A DNA stretch of 64,000 nucleotides from an uncultured Myxococcales bacterium (GTDB lineage: Bacteria > Myxococcota > Myxococcia > Myxococcales > Myxococcaceae): contig CALJKW010000022.1 of the NCBI GenBank assembly GCA_937980205.1, positions 310,001 through 374,000 on the forward strand. The letters are read 5' to 3'. A program made the translations under genes and the position numbers. The notes under the pieces were generated by a model that had not been told where the DNA came from, searched no databases, and saw only the letters and a list, made by a program, of their open reading frames with translations. Each line of letters begins with the position of its first letter. Within the stretch, counting starts at the first letter, position 1. Positions 58,505-64,000 of this stretch are shown here, piece by piece.

Positions 58505-58530
58505 GGACCCTTGATCCGGATCAAGGGTCC
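58505..58530. promoter_or_regulatory. FNR/CRP-type box 6 in a 26-bp perfect palindrome
   Basis: Core TTGATCCGGATCAA at 58511-58524 (10 of 10), extended by GGACCC and GGGTCC on either side to a perfect 26-base palindrome. The core lies 37 bases before radical SAM gene 2 and about 48 bases after the end of the elicitor-like gene. Confidence 0.88.
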
Positions 58531-58572
58531 AGCGGGCTCCCGGCGCCGCCGCCGTCTTGCGGGCTCGAGGCG

Positions 58573-60006
58573 CTACCGCAGCGAGGCCTCGTACAGCTCC
58601 TTCACCAGCTTCGGGTCGACGTGCGGGTTTCGCTCGTTGTGGCCCTCGAAGGTGGCCTCGGTCTGCGGGCGCCAGAGGAAGTCGGGGCTGGCCGAGTCCG
58701 GCGCCCAGCCGCCGTTGACGAGCTTTCCGTTCTGCTCCTCGAGCCAGTACTTGTAGCTGACGGTGCCGCCGCCGCCGCCGAGCGTCACGGTGCGCTCGAC
58801 CCAGGTGAGGGCGCCGCCGCCGAAGGGGCCGCGGTGGCCCTCGCTCAGCATCGCGTCGGACGCCCACGCCGGCCGCGCGCCGTCGGCGTAGACCGCGTCT
58901 TCGGCCTTGTAGAAGTTGTAGTTCCAGACGTGATCGCCCGAGTCCTTGTCCATCACCGCCGCGCGGCCGGACGAGAGCCACGACGCGATGGTCTCGTGCA
59001 TCACCACCGGATCATCGCGGCGATCTTCGCGGGCGACGAAGTCGAGCTCCGCGCGCGCGAAGGTCTTCTCGGTGCCGTCCATCAGCCGCACGGTGAGCGC
59101 GTCGGGCAGCCGCTCGCGGGTGATGCGCCAGTCGTCCTGCCGGCGGGCGCCGGGGCCCTGGTCGAACGCCGAGAGGATGGTGCCCCGAAGCTGCGTACCG
59201 TCCTCGAGCGCGATGACGTCGGGCTGTGCGTCGTAGCGATCTCCCACGAAGTCCGAGCCGCCGCCCTGCGAGTCGGCGATCACCGTGAGCAGGCCCTTGA
59301 TGTCCTGCGGGGTGAACGTGACGCCGTCGACGGTGACGTCGTGCTTGGGCTCCTCGAAGAGGATGCCGGCGCGCGAGACCTTGTCGCAGCTGCCCCACCA
59401 GCCGACGCTCATCGAGCCGTCGGTCTTGCCGTCCTTCCCGAAGTGGTCGCGCGAGTCGATGAAGTCCCACTTCACGTCGGGGTCGATGGTGCCGTTGCCG
59501 TTGAAGTCGACGCCGGTGCTGCGCTCGGCGTCGGCCTCGCTCAGCATGCTCTTGGGGATGTAGTGGCCCTGCGGCCGGCCGACGAGCCAGTTGAGCGCGG
59601 GCCTGAGCTCGAACGCCCGCGCGCCGCCGGGTCTGCCCCGCGCCTTCGAGAGCTGGTCGAGCTTGTCGAGCGGGCCGTTCTTCGCCCAGAGGTTCGACGA
59701 CGCGCTGCCGGTCTCGTCGCCGTTGCCGGCCATCGGCCAGTACGTGGTGGTCCACGGCGTGCGCGTCGCCGCGTAGGTCGACCGCTGCGGCGGTCCCTCG
59801 CCGCCGAGCGCGGCCGCGAAGTCGGCGCGGGCAGAGGCCTCGAACGACGAGCCGTGCGCGGAAAGCACGCCCCGGAGCTCGGCCCGCTCGGCGGCGTCGA
59901 GCCCGCCCCCGCGCACCTCGTCGACGAGGCCTCGCGCCTCGGCGCGGTCGATGCGCCCGTCGGTGAGCGCGGAGGTGAGTCGGCGGCGGAGCGAGTCGAT
60001 GGTCAT
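58573..60006 (-). CDS. Transglutaminase-elicitor-like protein
   Basis: 477 residues, no signal peptide. N-terminal 50 residues are helical with an EF-hand-like TDGRIDRAEA. Then TPWTTTYWP (near 83) and SVGWWGSCDKV with C207, followed by a later DHVWNYN segment with His near 363, resemble the Cys-His arrangement of transglutaminase-elicitor-type proteins. A DFNGNGTIDPD loop (167-177) looks calcium-binding. Cys-His catalysis is inferred. Boxes 7 and 8 are 148 bases or more upstream. Confidence 0.55.
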   Translation of the reverse strand: MTIDSLRRRLTSALTDGRIDRAEARGLVDEVRGGGLDAAERAELRGVLSAHGSSFEASARADFAAALGGEGPPQRSTYAATRTPWTTTYWPMAGNGDETGSASSNLWAKNGPLDKLDQLSKARGRPGGARAFELRPALNWLVGRPQGHYIPKSMLSEADAERSTGVDFNGNGTIDPDVKWDFIDSRDHFGKDGKTDGSMSVGWWGSCDKVSRAGILFEEPKHDVTVDGVTFTPQDIKGLLTVIADSQGGGSDFVGDRYDAQPDVIALEDGTQLRGTILSAFDQGPGARRQDDWRITRERLPDALTVRLMDGTEKTFARAELDFVAREDRRDDPVVMHETIASWLSSGRAAVMDKDSGDHVWNYNFYKAEDAVYADGARPAWASDAMLSEGHRGPFGGGALTWVERTVTLGGGGGTVSYKYWLEEQNGKLVNGGWAPDSASPDFLWRPQTEATFEGHNERNPHVDPKLVKELYEASLR

Positions 60007-60154
60007 GTCCTTATTCCTCGTGCGGGCTGCGGGTGTGCAGGTGTTGTCGTGAAAGCTGCGACCCTCGTCGCCGGGCCCCCATCAGCGCGGCGAATGCGAG
60101 CGCGCAGCGCGGCGGGCCGATCGCGCAAGCCGTGCGCGCGCCGCTCGCGCCGGC

Positions 60155-60168
60155 TTGATCTCGATCAA
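60155..60168. promoter_or_regulatory. FNR/CRP-type box 7
   Basis: TTGATCTCGATCAA, 10 of 10 matches, flanked by GCGCCGG and CGCCGGC. Its centre is 28 bases from that of box 8, about two and a half helical turns. Confidence 0.85.
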
Positions 60169-60182
60169 CCGCGCCGGCGTAC

Positions 60183-60196
60183 TTGAGCGGGATCAA
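60183..60196. promoter_or_regulatory. FNR/CRP-type box 8
   Basis: TTGAGCGGGATCAA, 9 of 10 matches, 36 bases before the start of the desaturase-like gene at 60233. Confidence 0.75.
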
Positions 60197-60232
60197 GGCC
60201 GCGGCCGCACGGTGGGAGCATGCACGCACGTC

Positions 60233-61906
60233 ATGCAAACCGACGCGCAGCTCTTCTTCGACTCGAGCCGCCCCTACCAGGGCCCGCAGTTTCTGACCGC
60301 CGAGCGCCCCGCGAAGGCGAAGTACTTCCCGCCGCGCTCGCTGCTGAAGGACCCCGACGCCATCGTCATCGGCTCGGGCATCGGCGGCATGGGCATCGCG
60401 AGCATCCTCGCGCAGCGCAAGGGCTACCGCGTGCTGCTGCTCGAGGCGCAGAAGACGCCCGGCGGCTGCACGCACTGCCACGAGCTCGACGGCTTCGAGT
60501 TCAACAGCGGCATCGACAGCATCGGAGACATGGACCCGCGCGTCGGGCGAGCGCTGTTCCGCCCGACCATCGACTTCATCACCCGCGGCCAGCTGCAGTG
60601 GGCGAAGATGCCCGACGTCCACGAGATCTGCGCGTTCGGCGACGACGTCTACCGCTGGCACAGCTCGGCGGAAGCCAACATCGAGTGGGTCGAGCGCGAC
60701 TTCGAAGGCGAGGGCGACGTCCGCGGCTACTACCGCCTCGAGGAGGAGATCGAGCGGTCCGCCTGGAGCTGGGGCCTGTCGAAGCTGCTGCCGGAGTGGA
60801 TGCCTCTAGGCATGCGCGAGGCGATGTACCGGACCACCGGCGGCAAGTGGCGCACGTACATGGGCCGCTCGGTCGAGGCGGTGCTCTGCGGAGAGCTCGG
60901 CTTCTCGAAGCGCCTCGCGGCGATCTACTCGTACATGTACGGGAACCACGGGCGCACGCCGCGCCACGCGCCGTTCGCGTTCCACTCGGCGAACCTGTAC
61001 CACTACCGCAACGGCGCCTATTACCCGGTGGGCGGCCCCGGGCAGATCGCCGAGTGCATCATCCCGGTCATCGAGGAGCACGGCGGGCAGCTCGCGGTGA
61101 GCTCTCCCGTCGAGCGCATCCTCATCGAGGGGGGGCGCGCGGTCGGCGTGAAGCTGCAGGGCGGCGAAGAGGTGCGCGCGAAGCTGGTCGTCAGCGACGC
61201 GTCGGCGTGGACGACGTGGACGCAGCTCGTCGACCCGGAGCTTTCGGTGTCGCTCGGCTACGCGCAGAAGCTCGAGCAGGTGGGCCCGAGCCCGGCGCAC
61301 CTGTACCTCTTCCTCGGCTACGACGAGGCGATCGACCTGCCGAAGGAGATCATCTGGCACATGCCGACGTACGAAGGCGTCGACCCGTACGACCTGAGCC
61401 TCGCGGACGAGGAGTACAAGGGGAAGATGCGCTTCGAGGGCATGGGCGGCTACCTGCTCTCGCCGTCGGCGCGCGACCCGGTCTACGCGCAGCGGTACCC
61501 GAACAAGTCGACCGTCATCGCGCTCGCCGAAGCGCCGCCCGAGTGGGTGCAGCGCTCGCGCAGCGACCCGAAGTTCGATGCCGAGCTCAAGGTCGCGGTG
61601 CGCGAGAACCTGCTCCGGCTGGTGCACCGCTACATGCCGCAGCTCAAGCTGCACACCCCGAAGGTCGTGCGCTCGGGAGTGCCGATGGGGTGCAACCCGC
61701 GCGCGTGGCACGGCTGCTCGCTGGGGCTCGCGCCGTCGGGCGAGCGCTTCGTGAAGCACACGCACTGGCTGCGGCCCCAGACGAAGGTGCCGGGCCTGTA
61801 CCTCACCGGCTGCGACTCGTTCTCGGCGGGCTTCGCCGGCTCGATGGCCTCGGCGCGGCTGACGTACTGCGCGCTGAGCGGCAACTGGCCCTGGATGCTG
61901 GCGTGA
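60233..61906 (+). CDS. Phytoene desaturase/RetSat-like FAD oxidoreductase
   Basis: 557 residues from ATG 60233. FAD-binding Rossmann motif GSGIGGMGIASILAQ near 48-62 with an acidic end (LLLEAQ), a GGC-THCHELDGFEFNSGIDSIGD segment (in part) as in the carotenoid isomerase/retinol saturase group, and the C-terminal FAD motif GLYLTGCDSFSAGFAGSM (in part, near 522-540). Such enzymes desaturate, isomerise or saturate polyprenoid double bonds without O2. Substrate unknown. First gene of a three-gene operon with SDR and CDF; boxes 7 and 8 lie in front. Confidence 0.87.
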   Translation: MQTDAQLFFDSSRPYQGPQFLTAERPAKAKYFPPRSLLKDPDAIVIGSGIGGMGIASILAQRKGYRVLLLEAQKTPGGCTHCHELDGFEFNSGIDSIGDMDPRVGRALFRPTIDFITRGQLQWAKMPDVHEICAFGDDVYRWHSSAEANIEWVERDFEGEGDVRGYYRLEEEIERSAWSWGLSKLLPEWMPLGMREAMYRTTGGKWRTYMGRSVEAVLCGELGFSKRLAAIYSYMYGNHGRTPRHAPFAFHSANLYHYRNGAYYPVGGPGQIAECIIPVIEEHGGQLAVSSPVERILIEGGRAVGVKLQGGEEVRAKLVVSDASAWTTWTQLVDPELSVSLGYAQKLEQVGPSPAHLYLFLGYDEAIDLPKEIIWHMPTYEGVDPYDLSLADEEYKGKMRFEGMGGYLLSPSARDPVYAQRYPNKSTVIALAEAPPEWVQRSRSDPKFDAELKVAVRENLLRLVHRYMPQLKLHTPKVVRSGVPMGCNPRAWHGCSLGLAPSGERFVKHTHWLRPQTKVPGLYLTGCDSFSAGFAGSMASARLTYCALSGNWPWMLA

Positions 61907-62604
61907 GCTTCGCGGGCCGCCTCGCGCTGGTGACCGGAGGCGCGCGCGGCCTGGGCCGGTGCATCGCCGATTCCCTTGCGGCGCGCGGGGCTTCGGTACA
62001 CGTGTTCGACGTGGGCGACGCGACGGGGCCGTTCGTGTTTCACCGGGTGAACGTGGCGGACCCCGCCGCGGTGAGCGCGGCCGTCGAGGGCCTGCCCGCG
62101 CCGCCCGCGCTCCTGGTCAACAACGCGGGCATCACGCGCGACCGCTCGCTGCTCAAGCTGTCGGACGCCGAGTGGCGCGACGTGCTCGAGGTGAACCTGA
62201 CCGGCGCGTTCTGGGTGCTGCGCGCGGTCGCGCGCCGCATGGCGCAGGCCGGGTTCGGGCGCGTCGTGAACGTGAGCTCCATCAACGCGCGGCGCGGCAA
62301 GTTCGGCCAGGCGAACTACGTGGCGTCGAAGGCGGGGCTCTTGGGCCTCACCACCACCGCCGCGCGAGAGCTGGGCCCCAAGGGCATCACCGTGAACGCG
62401 GTCGCGCCCGGCATGGTGCTGACCGGGCTCACCCGGGCGCTGCCCGCCGAGGTGCTCGCGCGCGCGCGCGAAGAGGCGGTGCTGGGGCGCCTCGCCGAGC
62501 CGTCGGACGTCGCCGAGGCCGTGCTGTTCCTCCTGTCCGACGCGGCCCGCAACATCACCGGCGAGGTGCTGCGCATCGACGGCGGCCAGGACCTTCATGG
62601 CTGA
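61903..62604 (+). CDS. SDR family reductase (FabG-like)
   Basis: 233 residues from a GTG at 61903 overlapping the previous gene by 4 bases. TGGARGLG (about 11-18), NNAGITRD (about 74), Ser near 126, YVASK near 140-144, and the FabG-like PGMV and IDGGQ end. NAD(P)-dependent ketone or alcohol conversion, possibly on the product of the preceding oxidoreductase (inference). Confidence 0.87.
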   Translation: MSFAGRLALVTGGARGLGRCIADSLAARGASVHVFDVGDATGPFVFHRVNVADPAAVSAAVEGLPAPPALLVNNAGITRDRSLLKLSDAEWRDVLEVNLTGAFWVLRAVARRMAQAGFGRVVNVSSINARRGKFGQANYVASKAGLLGLTTTAARELGPKGITVNAVAPGMVLTGLTRALPAEVLARAREEAVLGRLAEPSDVAEAVLFLLSDAARNITGEVLRIDGGQDLHG

Positions 62605-63469
62605 CCGGGTCGCCGAGCGCGCCGCGGGCGTCCGCCGGGTGCTCGCCGGCATCCTGGTGCTCAACTGGGGCGTGGCCCTGGCGAAGCTCGTCGCCGGGCT
62701 CGCGGGCGGCTCGGCGGCGCTCACCGCCGACGGCCTGCACTCGTTTCTCGACGGCGCCTCGAACGTCGTCGGGCTCTTCGCCGTCGCGGTGGCGTCGCAG
62801 CCGCCCGACGCCGAGCACCCGTACGGCCACGGCAAGTTCGAGGCGGTGGCTTCGCTGGCCATCGGGGTGATGGTGGGCGCGGCGGCGGTGGGGCTCGGCC
62901 GCATGGCGCTGCACGCGCTCACCGGCGAGGCGCAGCCGCAGGCCACGCCGGCGATGATCGCCGTCACGGTGGTGACGCTCGCGGTGAACCTCGGCGTCAC
63001 CTTCGTCGAGCGGCGCTACGCGAAAGAGCTCGACAGCCCGCTGCTCGACGCCGACGCGCAGCACACGCTGTCGGACGCGCTGGTGTCGGTCGCGGTGCTC
63101 GCCTCGCTCTTGCTGGTGCGGGCGGGCGTGCCGAAGGCCGACGGCGTCTTCGCGCTCGGCGTGATGCTGGTGGTGGCCTTCGTCGCGCTGCGCATCGCGC
63201 GCGACGCGGTGGGCGCGCTGGTCGACACCGCCCGGCTCGACCCGCGCCGCGTCGAGGCCGCCGGCCTCGCGGTGCCCGGAGTGCTCGGCGTCTTCCGCGT
63301 GCGCAGCCGCGGCCAGGGCGGCGCGGTCTTCGTCGACCTCACCATCACCGTCGCGCCGCACAGCCGGCTCGACGAGGCGCACGCCGTCGCCGACGCGGTC
63401 GAGCAGGCGCTCGCCGCGCAGTTCCCCGACGTCACCGACGTGGTGGTGCACGTCGAGCCGGCGCGGTGA
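62597..63469 (+). CDS. Cation diffusion facilitator (CDF) transporter
   Basis: 290 residues, six spans. Metal site ligands are visible as DGLHSFLD (about 45-52, Asp and His with Asp 4 further) and DAQHTLSD (about 153-160). A C-terminal cytosolic ferredoxin-like domain starts near 210. It exports Zn, Fe or Mn in exchange for protons. Overlaps the SDR gene by 8 bases. Its link to a lipid cluster is unexplained. Confidence 0.9.
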   Translation: MADRVAERAAGVRRVLAGILVLNWGVALAKLVAGLAGGSAALTADGLHSFLDGASNVVGLFAVAVASQPPDAEHPYGHGKFEAVASLAIGVMVGAAAVGLGRMALHALTGEAQPQATPAMIAVTVVTLAVNLGVTFVERRYAKELDSPLLDADAQHTLSDALVSVAVLASLLLVRAGVPKADGVFALGVMLVVAFVALRIARDAVGALVDTARLDPRRVEAAGLAVPGVLGVFRVRSRGQGGAVFVDLTITVAPHSRLDEAHAVADAVEQALAAQFPDVTDVVVHVEPAR

Positions 63470-63476
63470 GCGCTTC

Positions 63477-63491
63477 GAGAGCGGCGCTCTC
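63477..63491. terminator. Possible terminator hairpin
   Basis: GAGAGC-GGC-GCTCTC stem-loop between the CDF stop codon and the convergent gene, overlapping that gene's stop. No T-run; weak. Confidence 0.3.
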
Positions 63492-64000
63492 AGCGAGCGG
63501 GCCTGAGGCGCTGCAGGGCGCCGACGAGCGGGTGCCACAGCACCGACAGCACCGCGCGGCGGTGGTTGCGCTCCGAGCGCGGCAGCCCGAAGCGCAGATG
63601 CCGGCCCCGCTCGCGCGACAGGCGCAGCGAGCCGCCGAGCCGGTCCCAGATGGCGAGCGCCGAGCCGTAGTTCCCGTGGTGCAGGCGGGGGTCGGTGCTG
63701 TGGTGCAGCTGGTGCTGCGCGGGGCTCAAGAGGAACCGCTCGAGCCACGCCGGGTACGAGAGCCACACGTGGCTGTGCCGCAGGTTCGCGCCCAGCACGT
63801 TCCAGACGACGGACAGCGCGTAGACCCCGCCGATCTGCCAGGCGCCGACCCGCCCCGGGAAGAGCCAGACGAACAGGCCCGCGACGAGCGTCAGCGAGCC
63901 CGCCGCGCCGGCGCGCATCAGCACGCTCTCGATGGGGTGCGTGCGGTACACGGTCAGCGGCGTGAGCACCTCGGCCGAGTGGTGCACCTTGTGCAGCTCC
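63490..64000 (-). CDS. Sterol desaturase/fatty acid hydroxylase family protein (5' end outside window)
   Basis: The frame is open to position 64000, so the start lies outside the window. About 170 residues are visible. Histidine motifs HKVHHSAE at the visible N-terminus and QHQLHHSTDPRLHHGNYG near the end, with several spans between, are those of the di-iron fatty acid hydroxylase/sterol desaturase superfamily. It hydroxylates or desaturates a lipid using O2. Convergent with the CDF gene. The apparent GTG at 63987 is internal to the His motif and not the real start. Confidence 0.88.
   Translation of the reverse strand, partial: ELHKVHHSAEVLTPLTVYRTHPIESVLMRAGAAGSLTLVAGLFVWLFPGRVGAWQIGGVYALSVVWNVLGANLRHSHVWLSYPAWLERFLLSPAQHQLHHSTDPRLHHGNYGSALAIWDRLGGSLRLSRERGRHLRFGLPRSERNHRRAVLSVLWHPLVGALQRLRPAR

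Noticed and set aside
63490..63987. GTG at 63987 as the start of the sterol-desaturase-family gene
   Set aside because: The codons before it continue the HKVHH histidine motif, so the gene begins beyond the window.
1..64000. Search for IS elements, integrases, phage genes, CRISPR arrays, tRNA and rRNA
   Set aside because: No transposase or integrase motifs, regularly spaced repeats or RNA gene signatures were seen.

Overview
The window is very GC-rich, densely coded DNA from what looks like a member of the Myxococcota. The hints are many Cys- and Gly-rich lipoproteins, a kelch protein with a MYXO-CTERM-like tail (43051-45027), NtrC-type regulation, and strong G/C preference at third codon positions. 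The organism should be a facultative anaerobe. It carries a cbb3 high-affinity oxidase, a copper nitrite reductase, a CuA-type nitric oxide reductase candidate and a clade II nitrous oxide reductase, which together give a nearly complete path from nitrite to N2. No nitrate reductase is visible. No tRNA, rRNA, IS element, prophage or CRISPR array was found.

Layout. 1-3 kb: end of an NtrC-like regulator, then a leftward operon of small membrane protein, hemerythrin, CoA-transferase and CBS protein. 3-12 kb: hemN, then ccoG, ccoP, ccoQ, a fused ccoNO, ccoS and ccoI, and a SafE-like assembly protein. 12-16 kb: stress protein, SDR, fatty acid desaturase, rhodanese lipoprotein, VOC protein. 16-25 kb: nosZ, cytochrome c, nosD, nosF, nosL, nosY leftwards, and divergently a tight four-gene operon ending in nnrS. 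25-31 kb: CBS protein, nirK-cytochrome c fusion, nirV, SCO, a second nnrS and a second hemerythrin. 32-41 kb: a beta-propeller dihaem protein, then a seven-gene NO reductase-type operon with two haem-copper subunit I homologues and an unusual cytochrome b/ferredoxin/MvhD-like fusion. 41-47 kb: Rrf2 regulator, lipoproteins, kelch protein, dihaem lipoprotein, and a STAS-HATPase-STAS-like protein. 47-54 kb: an orphan benzoyl-CoA-reductase-type activase system next to a NitT/TauT-like ABC importer. 54-64 kb: GST, two radical SAM proteins, a transglutaminase-elicitor-like protein, a carotenoid-desaturase-like oxidoreductase, SDR, cation efflux protein and part of a sterol-desaturase-family protein.

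The most notable signal is regulatory. Eight palindromes of the FNR/CRP type (TTGAT-N4-ATCAA, 8 to 10 of 10 matches) lie just upstream of genes between 34 and 60 kb. They tie the NO reductase operon, two dihaem proteins, the orphan activase/ABC operon, both radical SAM genes and the desaturase-like cluster into one probable low-oxygen or NO regulon. None was found by eye in front of nos, nir or cco. The strongest candidates for undescribed biology are the activase/ABC operon and the radical SAM/desaturase cluster, both under these boxes.
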